Source of the DNA: Streptomyces cellostaticus
GTDB taxonomy: Bacteria; Actinomycetota; Actinomycetes; Streptomycetales; Streptomycetaceae
Direction: 5' to 3'
Length of the DNA stretch: 64,000 nucleotides
Assembly: GCF_023630175.1 (NCBI RefSeq)
Contig: NZ_JALLIN010000035.1
Span: forward strand, 16,486 to 80,485
Positions 26,467-34,657 of this stretch are shown in pieces. Both the position numbers and the translations under genes were made by a program. Positions within the stretch are counted from its first letter, which is position 1; each line of letters starts with the position of its first letter. The notes beneath the pieces were generated by a model. That model searched no databases and was not told the origin of the DNA. It saw only the letters and a program-made list of their open reading frames with translations.

Positions 26467-26526
26467 ATGGTCTACAACAAGCACGAGACGGCGGGCGCTC
26501 CGACGTTGTGTCACGCGGCCAGGTAA
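26467..26526 (+). CDS. Upstream mini-ORF 1 (19 codons)
   Basis: The peptide is MVYNKHETAGAPTLCHAAR. The ATG follows AGAGG with a seven-base gap. It ends at TAA, whose last A begins the next mini-ORF (TAATG). With that second mini-ORF it forms a coupled chain leading to the HEAT-repeat gene. It may act as a leader peptide. Too short to judge coding bias, so the call rests on its ribosome binding site and the overlap. The rest of the 298-base gap (26275-26572) shows nothing else. Confidence 0.45.
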   Translation: MVYNKHETAGAPTLCHAAR

Positions 26527-26561
26527 TGCGTGTTTCCCGGTTGCGTCGACGCTTGATGTGA
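26526..26561 (+). CDS. Upstream mini-ORF 2 (11 codons, Arg/Leu-rich)
   Basis: The peptide is MRVSRLRRRLM, starting in a TAATG overlap with mini-ORF 1 and ending 11 bases before the ATG of the HEAT-repeat gene. Its stop lies within TGTGAGG, which is also the ribosome binding site of the large gene, so translation of the peptide would affect initiation downstream. Confidence 0.4.
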   Translation: MRVSRLRRRLM

Positions 26562-26572
26562 GGCTGTTTCCC

Positions 26573-27991
26573 ATGTTCGATCCGGTCATAGCGCCCAGCG
26601 GTACGCTGCTCGGCCTGCTCCAGCGGGGCCGCGGCGACGGCACGCTGCACGCGCTCACCGCCCCGCGCGCCGAGGCGCTCGCGGCCCTGAACCAGTGCGT
26701 GCTGCGCGACCCGCGCCACGACTGGCAGGTGGAGAACCGCTCCCTCTACTACGCCCGGCTCTACCTCGATCTGAACGGCGAACTGGACGCCGTCGAGGCG
26801 CATCTCTTCGGCGCCGACGACGTCCTGGACGCCGAGGAGTCCCGCACCGGCCTCGCCCTGGCCGTGCTCGGGCACCTCGCCTCCTACGGCAGGCGCGACG
26901 CGCTCGAACTGCTGCGCAGGTACGCCGCCCACGGCTCCAACTGGGCCTGGGCCCTGGACGAGCTGGCCCTCCGGGACGACGACGCGGGCCTGCGCGCCCT
27001 GGCCGCCCCGGTCCTGGCCCGCTTCGCCGCCGACCCGGAGGGCGAGGCCGAGCTGGCCGCCGCCGTCCGCGACGCCTTCGAACCGAGGCCCTGGCGCCTG
27101 TGGGCCGAGGATCCGCGCCCGTCGGTCGCCACGCGCGTGCGTGCCGCCCAGGAGACCGGTTGTTTCGACCGCTGGCAGCGCCAGATGCGGCCCACCGGGC
27201 CACGTCCGGGCTGGAGCGTGCGCGCCGTCTTCGAGTGGGCCCAGCAGGGCATCGAGCGCGGCGCCGCCCTCCATGTGCCGGCCGCCCGCTGCCTGGTCGC
27301 CGTGGCCGGACCGGACGACCGGCCGGAGATCCTCCGGGCCGCCCGCGCCGGCACGGACGGAGCCCGCTGCACGGCCCTGCGCTACCTGGCCGACAGCAAC
27401 GACCCCGACGCCCTCGGCCTGATCGAGGCCGCGGTCGCCGACGGGACGTCGGTCGTCGTGGAGGCCGCCGTCGACGCCTTCGAACGGATGCGCAGTATCG
27501 CCGCCGTCCAGCGCGCCCGTGGCTGGGCCCGGCGCCCCGACGCCCTCGGGGCCGCCGCGGGCCGCATGCTCGCCTGCCGCGGCGGGACCCAGGACAGCGA
27601 CCTCGTCCTCGGCGCGCTGCGCGAGGCCGTCCGGGGCGAGGGCCCCGACGCGCCCACCCTGTGGACGCTGGTCGACGGTGCCGGGCGCCTCGGCATCGCC
27701 TGCGCGGCCCCGGTGCTGCGCCACGTCTACCGCGAGACTGCCTCCTCACATCTGCGCGGCCGGGCCGCCCGCGCCCTGGCCGCCACCGATCCCTCCTTCG
27801 CCACCGGCTTCGCCGTCGAATGCCTGTGGGACTGCGAGGAGACCACCCGGGAGATCGCCGCCCGGCACGCCGAGACCGGCGACATCCGCGTCGTCGAACG
27901 GCTCCGCCGCCTCGCCGCCGATCCGGCCGAGGAGGACGAGGTGCAGACGGCGGTCCGCAGCCGCTTCGGACCGGACGCGCAGACCATGTGA
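26573..27991 (+). CDS. HEAT-repeat-like protein
   Basis: 472 aa. Successive helical pairs such as AARCLVAVAGPDDRPEILRAARAGTDGARCTALRYLADSNDPDALGLIEAAVADGTSVVVEAAVDAFERM fit HEAT-type repeats through the C-terminal half; the N-terminal half is also helical. No catalytic motif. Such repeat proteins bind other proteins or nucleic acids. The ATG has TGAGG nine bases upstream; the long upstream open frame lacks a start signal. Expression is probably tied to the two mini-ORFs before it. The following 282-base gap (27992-28273) is extremely GC-rich and shows no gene. Confidence 0.82.
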   Translation: MFDPVIAPSGTLLGLLQRGRGDGTLHALTAPRAEALAALNQCVLRDPRHDWQVENRSLYYARLYLDLNGELDAVEAHLFGADDVLDAEESRTGLALAVLGHLASYGRRDALELLRRYAAHGSNWAWALDELALRDDDAGLRALAAPVLARFAADPEGEAELAAAVRDAFEPRPWRLWAEDPRPSVATRVRAAQETGCFDRWQRQMRPTGPRPGWSVRAVFEWAQQGIERGAALHVPAARCLVAVAGPDDRPEILRAARAGTDGARCTALRYLADSNDPDALGLIEAAVADGTSVVVEAAVDAFERMRSIAAVQRARGWARRPDALGAAAGRMLACRGGTQDSDLVLGALREAVRGEGPDAPTLWTLVDGAGRLGIACAAPVLRHVYRETASSHLRGRAARALAATDPSFATGFAVECLWDCEETTREIAARHAETGDIRVVERLRRLAADPAEEDEVQTAVRSRFGPDAQTM

Positions 27992-28273
27992 CCCCGGCCG
28001 CTCGACGCCCGGACCGCGACGGAGCCCGCGGGGTCCGGCGGCGCCGGCCGGGCGTGCACGGGACACCCCGCGGGGCCCGGGCCGCGGCGCCGCCCCACCC
28101 ACGCCGGGCGGGCGGGAGGCGCGCCCGCGCGTGAACACCGGGTGGCCCGCGGGACAGGCGGGCGTGGCGGCCGTGCGACCCGCGCGGGTGCGCGGTCCAA
28201 CGCTCATGGGACGTTTCCCGGCCGGAAAGATCGACGTTGACGCGGCCACGTCCGGCACGGCGACAACACCCGT

Positions 28274-29404
28274 ATGCGTGTCGTCATCGTGACCGAATCC
28301 TTTCCCCCCGACGTGAACGGCGTCGCCCACTGCGCGCTCCAGACCGCCCGCCACCTCGTGGACCGCGGTCACCATCCGCTCGTCGTCGCTCCGGCCACCG
28401 CACCCGGCACCACGGCCGACGCCCCGGCGGAGCCCTGTCCCGTCGTCCGTGTCCCGTCCCTCCCCCTGCCCGGCTACCCGCAGGTCCGGGTGGCCCTGCC
28501 CAGCCGGCGGCTCGCCGCCGCGCTCACCGGGCACCGCGCCGACCTGGTCCACCTGGCCGGCCCCTTCGTCCTCGGCGTGCGGGGCATGGCGGCCGCCGCC
28601 CGGCTCGGCATACCCGCCGTCGCCGTCTACCAGACCGACCTGGCCGGATACGCCCGCACCTACATGGGTGCCGGAGAGGCGGCCGCATGGCGCCGGATCC
28701 GCTCCGTGCACACCGCCGCCGACCGCACCCTCGCCCCGTCCAGCGCCGCCCAGCGCGACCTCGAGGCACACGACGTGCCCCGGGTCCGGCTGTGGCCACG
28801 TGGCGTGGACACCGTCCGTTTCCGGCCGGACCACCGGGACGAGGCGCTGCGCCGTGCACTCGCCCCGAACGGCGAGACCATCGTCGGCTACGTCGGCCGG
28901 CTGGCCCCCGAGAAGCAGGTCGACCTCCTGGCCGGTGCCTGCGGGCTGGAAGGCGTGCGGGTCGTCGTGGTCGGCGACGGGCCGAGCCGTGCCCACCTCA
29001 CCGAGGCCCTGCCGGATGCGGTCTTCCTGGGCCGGCGCACCGGCGACGACCTCGCCCGGATCTTCGCCTCGCTGGACCTGTTCGTCCACACCGGTCCCTT
29101 CGAGACCTTCTGCCAGACCGTCCAGGAGGCCATGGCCAGCGGCGTGCCCGTGGTGGCCCCAGCGGCGGGCGGGCCGCTCGACCTCGTCGCCCACGAGCGC
29201 ACCGGCCTGCTCGTGCCGCCGCGTGACGCGGCCGCCGTGCGGGAGGCCGTGCGCACCCTGGCCGCCGACGCGGGACTGCGGGCCGGCTACGGCGCCGCCG
29301 GCCGGGCGACGGTCGAGGGACGCACCTGGGCCGCCGTCGGCGACCAGTTGATCGCGCACTACGAGGACGTGCTCGCCGCCCGGAACACGGCGGTGGCGGC
29401 ATGA
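28274..29404 (+). CDS. GT4-family glycosyltransferase, MgtA-like
   Basis: 376 aa, GT-B fold. The N-terminal domain MRVVIVTESFPPDVNGVAHCALQTARHLVDRGHHPLVV is of the type found in GDP-mannose-dependent mannosyltransferases of actinobacteria (MgtA, PimB). The C-terminal nucleotide-sugar domain has VGYVGRLAPEKQVDLL and the EX7E motif ETFCQTVQEAMASGVPVV. It probably adds a sugar, perhaps mannose, to a lipid or cell-wall glycan at the membrane face; this is inferred from family. No ribosome binding site is clear before the ATG. First of three overlapping genes. Confidence 0.9.
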   Translation: MRVVIVTESFPPDVNGVAHCALQTARHLVDRGHHPLVVAPATAPGTTADAPAEPCPVVRVPSLPLPGYPQVRVALPSRRLAAALTGHRADLVHLAGPFVLGVRGMAAAARLGIPAVAVYQTDLAGYARTYMGAGEAAAWRRIRSVHTAADRTLAPSSAAQRDLEAHDVPRVRLWPRGVDTVRFRPDHRDEALRRALAPNGETIVGYVGRLAPEKQVDLLAGACGLEGVRVVVVGDGPSRAHLTEALPDAVFLGRRTGDDLARIFASLDLFVHTGPFETFCQTVQEAMASGVPVVAPAAGGPLDLVAHERTGLLVPPRDAAAVREAVRTLAADAGLRAGYGAAGRATVEGRTWAAVGDQLIAHYEDVLAARNTAVAA

Positions 29405-30582
29405 CCGGCACACCCCTGCGCATCGTCCGGCTCGCCAACTTCGTCACCCCGGCCTCCGGCGGTCTGCGCACCGCGCTGCGGGAACTGGGCAGGGGCCTGC
29501 GGGCGGCGGGCCACGAACCGGTGCTGGTGGTACCGGGCGAGCGGCACACCGACCGCGACACCGAGCAGGGCCGGGTCATCACGCTGCCCGGACCGGTGCT
29601 GCCCGGCACCGGCGGCTATCGCGTCCTGGCCGACCGACGGCGCCTGGCCGCACTCCTGGAGCACCTGGCCCCGGACCGCCTGGAGGTCTCCGACCGCACC
29701 ACCCTGCGCTGGACCGGCCGCTGGGCGCGCCGTGCGCGTGTACCCGCCGTGATGGTCTCCCACGAGACCGCCGACGGCGTGCTGGGCGCCTGGGGTCTGC
29801 CGGAGCGCCTCGCCCGGCGGACCGCCGACGCCCTCAACACCCGCACCGCGCACGTCTACGCACGCGTGGTGTGCACCACGGAGTTCGCCGAGCGCGAGTT
29901 CGTGCGCATCGGGGCGCGCAACGTCGTACGCGCCCCGCTGGGTGTCGACCTGACGGAGCGCCACCCCGCCCTGCGGGACCCCGGCGCGCGGGCTCTCCAC
30001 GCGCGCGGCGACGAGGCGCTGCTCGTCATGTGCTCGCGGCTGTCCGTGGAGAAGCGGCCCGGCACCGCCCTGGACGCCCTGGAGGTCCTGCTGCGGCGCG
30101 GCCGGCGGGCGGTGCTGGTGGTGGCCGGGGACGGGCCGCTGCGGGCGCGGCTGGAGCACCGGGCGCGGGTGCGCGGGCTGCCGGTGACCTTCCTGGGCCA
30201 TGTCGCGGACCGGGCGTACCTCGGCGCGCTCCAGGCGTCCGCCGACGTGTGCCTGGCGCCCGGCCCCGCCGAGACGTTCGGGCTGGCCGCGCTGGAGGCC
30301 ATGGCGTGCGGGACACCCGCGGTGGCGAGCGCGTCCTCGGCACTGCCCGAGGTGCTCGGGTCCGCGGGGGTGGCCGCGGCCGACCGGGGCGAGGCCTTCG
30401 CGGACGCCGTGGAACTGCTGCTGGCGCGCTCCGAGTCCGAGCGCAGGGAGGCGGCACGCGCGCGTGCGGAGTGCTTCGGCTGGGGCGCGGCGGTGGAGGC
30501 GTTCCTCGCCGCGCACGACGCGGAGGTGCTCGGGCGTGCGGACGCCCCGGTCCGTCCCGCCACCCGGGAGGGCGCGGCATGA
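29401..30582 (+). CDS. GT4-family glycosyltransferase
   Basis: 393 aa, starting in an ATGA overlap with the first glycosyltransferase. LRIVRLANFVTPASGGLRTALRELGRGLRAAGHEPVLVVPG opens the acceptor domain; MVSHETADGVLG, MCSRLSVEKRPGTALDALEVLLRRGRRAVLVVAGDGP and the EX7E motif ETFGLAALEAMACGTPAV mark the donor domain. A second sugar-adding step on the same glycan as its neighbour is likely. Donor and acceptor are not readable. Confidence 0.9.
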   Translation: MTGTPLRIVRLANFVTPASGGLRTALRELGRGLRAAGHEPVLVVPGERHTDRDTEQGRVITLPGPVLPGTGGYRVLADRRRLAALLEHLAPDRLEVSDRTTLRWTGRWARRARVPAVMVSHETADGVLGAWGLPERLARRTADALNTRTAHVYARVVCTTEFAEREFVRIGARNVVRAPLGVDLTERHPALRDPGARALHARGDEALLVMCSRLSVEKRPGTALDALEVLLRRGRRAVLVVAGDGPLRARLEHRARVRGLPVTFLGHVADRAYLGALQASADVCLAPGPAETFGLAALEAMACGTPAVASASSALPEVLGSAGVAAADRGEAFADAVELLLARSESERREAARARAECFGWGAAVEAFLAAHDAEVLGRADAPVRPATREGAA

Positions 30583-31550
30583 GACCCGTCCGCTTCGTGG
30601 CGCTGGGCGACTCGCTGACGGAGGGCGTCGGCGATCCGCTGGGGGAGGCCTGGCGGGGCTGGGCCGCCCTGCTGGCCGCCGGCCTCACCGAGGACCCCGG
30701 CCGCACACGGTTCACGAACCTGGCCGTCAGCGGGGCGCGGACGCACGACGTGCGCGACTCCCAGGCTCCGGCCGCGCTCGCGCTGCACCCGGACCTGGTC
30801 TCCGTGGTCGTCGGCGTCAACGACACGCTGCGTTCCGCCTTCGACGTCGGCGCCGTGGCCCTCCGGCTCGACCAGGTGTACGCGGCCTTCGCCGGCCAGG
30901 GCGCCACCCTGCTCACCGCCTGCCTGCCCGACCCGGGCGCGATGCTGGGCCTCCCGGGCGCCCTGGCGCGCCCCCTGGCCCGCCGGCAGCGGGCGGTCAA
31001 CACGGTCGTGCACGCGCTGTCCGACCGGTACGGGGCGGTCCACCTGCACGCCTCGGAGGGTGCCTGGCTCACCGACCGCGCCCTGTGGAGCGCGGACCGG
31101 CTGCACCCTGGCGAGCGCGGCCACCGGCAGCTCGCCGTCCGCTTCCACGCCCTGCTCACCGCGGCCGGCCTCGCCACCGGGGCGGCGCCGTCCCCCGAAC
31201 CGGAGTTCCCGGCCCCGACCCGCGCGGCGAGCCTGCGGTGGCTCGCCACCGCAGGGACCGCCTGGGTGGCGCGGCGCTGCACCGATCTGCTGCCGCACCT
31301 GCTGCGCCTGGCGGCGGACGAGGCGGGGCACCGCGCGCGAGGCACCGCCGACCGCCTCGACGCGCGCGCGTCGGCCGCGGTGGCACGGGCGCTGGCCGCC
31401 CTGCCCGCGGCCCCGCGCGGCGGCGGGGGCGGCCGGACCGGCGCGCTGGATCAGCGGCGCCGTACCGCCACGAACCGCACCGGGGTGCCCGGGACCGCCT
31501 GCGCCGCCGCCGGGAGGTCGGCCGCGCGCACCACGGCGACCACCGGGTAG
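30579..31550 (+). CDS. SGNH/GDSL hydrolase
   Basis: 323 aa, starting in an ATGA overlap with the second glycosyltransferase. Block I FVALGDSLTEGVGDP (nucleophile Ser in GDSL), block III VVVGVNDTLR, and block V SADRLHPGERGHRQLA (Asp and His of the triad). No signal peptide, so an intracellular esterase or lipase, perhaps editing an acyl group on the glycan or glycolipid made by the two transferases. The last 33 codons overlap the convergent pxpC gene by 100 bases, so the tail may be poorly conserved. Confidence 0.9.
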   Translation: MRPVRFVALGDSLTEGVGDPLGEAWRGWAALLAAGLTEDPGRTRFTNLAVSGARTHDVRDSQAPAALALHPDLVSVVVGVNDTLRSAFDVGAVALRLDQVYAAFAGQGATLLTACLPDPGAMLGLPGALARPLARRQRAVNTVVHALSDRYGAVHLHASEGAWLTDRALWSADRLHPGERGHRQLAVRFHALLTAAGLATGAAPSPEPEFPAPTRAASLRWLATAGTAWVARRCTDLLPHLLRLAADEAGHRARGTADRLDARASAAVARALAALPAAPRGGGGGRTGALDQRRRTATNRTGVPGTACAAAGRSAARTTATTG

Positions 31551-32320
31551 CCCCCGGTGGTCGGATGGTCGGCCAGGAACACCACCGGCCGGCCGTCCGG
31601 CGGGACCTGGACCGCGCCGAGCACCATGCCCTCGCTGTGGAGTTCGCCGTCGCGGGCCCGCTCCAGGGCGGGCCCCTCGGTGCGCAGCCCGATGCGGTTG
31701 CTCGCCGGGGACACCCGGTACGTGCGCGTGGTCAGCGTCCGCAGCGCGTCCGCCGTGAACCAGTCGTCGCGCGGGCCCGTCGTCACCCGGAGCACCAGTT
31801 CGGCCGGCGGCCGCGGCTGCGGTACGGCGTCGACGCGCGCGGGAGGGCCGGCCGGTGCGCCCAGCGGCAGCACCGCGCCGTCGGTGAGGGGTGCCGGACC
31901 GAGGCCGGAGAGCAGGTCACGCGAGCGGCTGCCGAGGACCGGCTCCACGGCGATGCCGCCGGACACGGCCACATAGGCGCGCAGGCCTGCCACGGCCGTG
32001 CCCACTTCCAGTAGTTCACCGGCGGAAACGGTGACCGGGGCACCCCAGGCCGCCGGCCGGCCGGCCACCGTGACCGGGCAGGGCGCGCCCCCGACGGCGA
32101 CGGTCACCGTCGAACGCGGGCGCAGCGCGCAGCCGTTGACCGTGGTCTCCAGGACGGCCGCGTCGGCCGGGTTGCCGGCCAGCCGGTTGACGAGAGCCGC
32201 GGCGCGCGGATCGAGCGCCCCCGACCGGGGCACGCCGAGGTGCGCGTATCCGGGGCGCCCCCGGTCCTGCACGGTGGTCAGGGCGCCGGCCCGCACCACG
32301 GCGAGCGCACGGTCGGTCAT
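31451..32320 (-). CDS. pxpC: 5-oxoprolinase subunit C (AHS2 domain)
   Basis: 289 aa. PxpC with PxpA and PxpB opens 5-oxoproline (pyroglutamate) to L-glutamate with ATP. The AHS2 features are present: LTTVQDRGRPGYAHLGVPRSGALDPRAAALVNRLAGN, SNRIGLRTEGPAL, HSEGMVLGAVQVPPDGRPVVFLADHPTTGGYPVVAVV. The ATG follows GGGGAGGAGGC. Last gene of the operon, 40 bases after pxpB. Its 3' end overlaps the convergent SGNH gene. Confidence 0.93.
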   Translation of the reverse strand: MTDRALAVVRAGALTTVQDRGRPGYAHLGVPRSGALDPRAAALVNRLAGNPADAAVLETTVNGCALRPRSTVTVAVGGAPCPVTVAGRPAAWGAPVTVSAGELLEVGTAVAGLRAYVAVSGGIAVEPVLGSRSRDLLSGLGPAPLTDGAVLPLGAPAGPPARVDAVPQPRPPAELVLRVTTGPRDDWFTADALRTLTTRTYRVSPASNRIGLRTEGPALERARDGELHSEGMVLGAVQVPPDGRPVVFLADHPTTGGYPVVAVVRAADLPAAAQAVPGTPVRFVAVRRR

Positions 32321-32360
32321 GCCTCCTCCCCGGGTACCGGGAACGGGCGTGCGCAGGCCG

Positions 32361-32987
32361 TCACACGTCCCCCAGCGGGGTGAAGCGCACCCGCGTGCCC
32401 GGTGAGAGCAGCGCGGCCGGTACACGCGCGTGGTCCCACAGCACCGCGTCCGTGGTGCCGATGAGCTGCCAGCCGCCCGGCGACGAGCGCGGGTACACAC
32501 CCGTGTACGGCCCCGCCAGTGCCACGGCGCCGGCCGGCACCGCCGTGCGCGGGGTGGCCCGGCGCGGGACGCCGTAGCGGGCGGGCAGTCCGGTGAGGTA
32601 GCCGAAGCCGGGCGCGAACCCGCAGAACGCCACGGTGAACTCGGTGTTCGCGTGGATCCGGACGGCCTCGCTCACGGGCACCCCCCAGTGGGCGGCGACG
32701 TCCGCCAGGTCCGGGCCGTCGTAGCGCACGGGGAGCTCGACCGGCTCGCCCGCGCTCGGGGCGGTGGCGGGCGCTTCGCAGGAGGCCAGTTCGGACGCCA
32801 GGCCGGCCGGGTCGGCGAGGCCGTCGAGCAGGACCGTGCGGGCGGCCGGGACGATCTCGCGGACGGTCAGCGAACCCTCCGCCCTGCGCCGCAGCAGCTC
32901 CGCGTGCAGCGCCCGCGCCTGGGCGCCGGAGGCGACCTCCACCAGCAGGGCGTCCTCGCCGACGGGGCGCGCCGTGAGCCGGCTCAT
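32361..32987 (-). CDS. pxpB: 5-oxoprolinase subunit B (AHS1/KipI domain)
   Basis: 208 aa. Carries the AHS1 motif FCGFAPGFGYLTGLPARYGVPRRATPRTAVPAGAVALAGPYTGVYPRSSPGGWQLIG, the diagnostic stretch of PxpB/KipI. The ATG overlaps the pxpA stop (ATGA), so the subunits are made together. Acts in the cytoplasm with PxpA and PxpC. Confidence 0.94.
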   Translation of the reverse strand: MSRLTARPVGEDALLVEVASGAQARALHAELLRRRAEGSLTVREIVPAARTVLLDGLADPAGLASELASCEAPATAPSAGEPVELPVRYDGPDLADVAAHWGVPVSEAVRIHANTEFTVAFCGFAPGFGYLTGLPARYGVPRRATPRTAVPAGAVALAGPYTGVYPRSSPGGWQLIGTTDAVLWDHARVPAALLSPGTRVRFTPLGDV

Positions 32988-33742
32988 GCGAAGGCCTCCA
33001 CCCGCACGCCCGCCGCCACCAGCCGCTCGCGCACCCGGCGGGCCAGATCCACCGCGCCCGCCGTGTCTCCGTGCAGGCACAGCGAGCGGGCGCGCACCTG
33101 GATCCGCGCGCCGGAGTGCGCGATCACCGAACCGGAGCGCGCGAGACCCACCGAGCGGTCCACGACGGCCTCCGGATCGCTCACCACGGCGCCGTCACGG
33201 TCGCGCGGCACCAGCGTGCCCGCGTCGGTGTACGCGCGGTCGGCGAACGCCTCCGGCACCGCCGGGAGGCCCGCCTTCCCGGCCAGGTCCAGCAGCCGTG
33301 AGCCGGGCAGGCCCAGGACCGTGAGCGAGGCGTCCGCGAGCAGCACGCCGTCGACCACCGCCGCGGCCTGGTCCTCGTCGTGCACCACGCGGTTGTAGAG
33401 CGCGCCGTGCGGCTTGACGTAGGCCACGCGCGCGCCCGCCGCCCGGGCGAACACCTCCAGGGCACCGATCTGATAGGCCACTTCGGCCGCCAGCTCGGCG
33501 GGCGGCACGTCCATCGCGCGCCGCCCGAACCCGGCTAGGTCCCGGTAGGAGACCTGCGCGCCGATCGTCACCCCGCGCGCGGCGGCCAGCTCGCACACCC
33601 GGCGCATGGTGGCCGCGTCGCCGGCGTGGAACCCGCAGGCCACGTTGGCGCTGGTGACGACCGACAGCAGTTGCTCGTCGTCGGTGAGCCGCCAGCGGCC
33701 GAAGCCCTCGCCCAGGTCGGCGTTCAGATCGATCGCGGTCAT
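32984..33742 (-). CDS. pxpA: 5-oxoprolinase subunit A (LamB/YcsF family)
   Basis: 252 aa. Begins with the family mark IDLNADLGEGFGRW; SANVACGFHAGDAATMRRVCELAAARGVTIGAQVSYRDLAGFGRR and VKPHGALYNRVVHDEDQAAAVVDG are the other LamB/YcsF signatures with the expected metal- or substrate-binding His and Asp residues. The ATG follows GAGGGACC. Third of five genes in the operon; 75 bases separate it from the DUF1445 gene. Confidence 0.95.
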   Translation of the reverse strand: MTAIDLNADLGEGFGRWRLTDDEQLLSVVTSANVACGFHAGDAATMRRVCELAAARGVTIGAQVSYRDLAGFGRRAMDVPPAELAAEVAYQIGALEVFARAAGARVAYVKPHGALYNRVVHDEDQAAAVVDGVLLADASLTVLGLPGSRLLDLAGKAGLPAVPEAFADRAYTDAGTLVPRDRDGAVVSDPEAVVDRSVGLARSGSVIAHSGARIQVRARSLCLHGDTAGAVDLARRVRERLVAAGVRVEAFA

Positions 33743-33817
33743 GGTCCCTCGTGTCTTTCCGGTCCTCGGGTCGGGTGCCGCCCGGGCCTCTCGTGCCGGG
33801 CGCGGTGCTCGCCGGTG

Positions 33818-34657
33818 TCAGTCGACGCCGACCACGCGGTACTGCTCGTCCCGCACGTCGGTCAGGAACATGTGGCCCGGTGCGTGGGTGATGGCGAACG
33901 GCGGCCGGGACGCCGTCACCGCCGCCTGCGGGGTCACCCCGCAGGCCCAGAAGACCGGGATGTCGTCCGGCGCGGTGGACACCGGGTCGCCGAAGTCGGG
34001 CCGGCCGAGGTCCCCGATGCCGAGGGCCGCCGGATCGCCGCAGTGGACCGGGCCGCCGTGCACGGCCGGCAGCAGGCCGCTCTCCCGGATCGCGGCGCGC
34101 AGGTGCCGCGGCGGCACCGGACGCATGGACACGACCAGCGGCCCGCGCAGCCGGCCCGCCGGGCGGCACTGCCGCCCGGTCACGTACATGGGCACGTTGC
34201 GGCCCTGTTCGACGTGCCGGATCGGGACGCCCGCCCCGGCCAGTGCCCACTCGAAGGTGAAACTGCAGCCCAGCAGGAACGACACCAGGTCGTCCCGCCA
34301 GTACGCGCGCACGTCGGTCGGCTCCTCCGCCAGTCCGCCGTCCCGCCACACCCGGTAGCGGGGCAGGTCGGTCCGCAGATCAGCGCCCGGGGCGAGCACG
34401 GTCGCGGTGGCACCCGCGTCCGTGACGTCCAGCACGGGACACGGCTTGGGGTTGCGCTGGCAGAACAGCAGCATGTCGTAGGCCCAGTCGGCCGGCACCG
34501 CGATCAGGTTGGCCTGGGTGTGCCCGGCCGCCACACCAGCCGTGGGCCCGCAGAGGCCCTCCCGGAAGCGGGCCCGGGCGGCCTGGGGGCTCCACGCGTG
34601 CGCGTGCTCGTCGACGAGGGTCACGGGCCGGCCGGAGGTACGGGCCGCCCGCGTCAC
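33818..34657 (-). CDS. DUF1445 putative hydro-lyase / D-glutamate cyclase-like
   Basis: 279 aa. Family marks: AAGHTQANLIAVPADWAYDMLLFCQRNPKPCPVLDVTDAG, FLLGCSFTFEWALAGAGVPIRHVEQGRNVPMYVT and FWACGVTPQAAVTASRPPFAITHAPGHMFLTD. Bacterial members are called putative hydro-lyases. The mammalian homologue DGLUCY converts between D-glutamate and 5-oxo-D-proline, which fits this place in a 5-oxoprolinase operon. A role in D-5-oxoproline or D-glutamate metabolism is inferred from that homology and context. The GTG start overlaps the MFS stop codon (GTGA). Confidence 0.88.
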   Translation of the reverse strand: MTRAARTSGRPVTLVDEHAHAWSPQAARARFREGLCGPTAGVAAGHTQANLIAVPADWAYDMLLFCQRNPKPCPVLDVTDAGATATVLAPGADLRTDLPRYRVWRDGGLAEEPTDVRAYWRDDLVSFLLGCSFTFEWALAGAGVPIRHVEQGRNVPMYVTGRQCRPAGRLRGPLVVSMRPVPPRHLRAAIRESGLLPAVHGGPVHCGDPAALGIGDLGRPDFGDPVSTAPDDIPVFWACGVTPQAAVTASRPPFAITHAPGHMFLTDVRDEQYRVVGVD

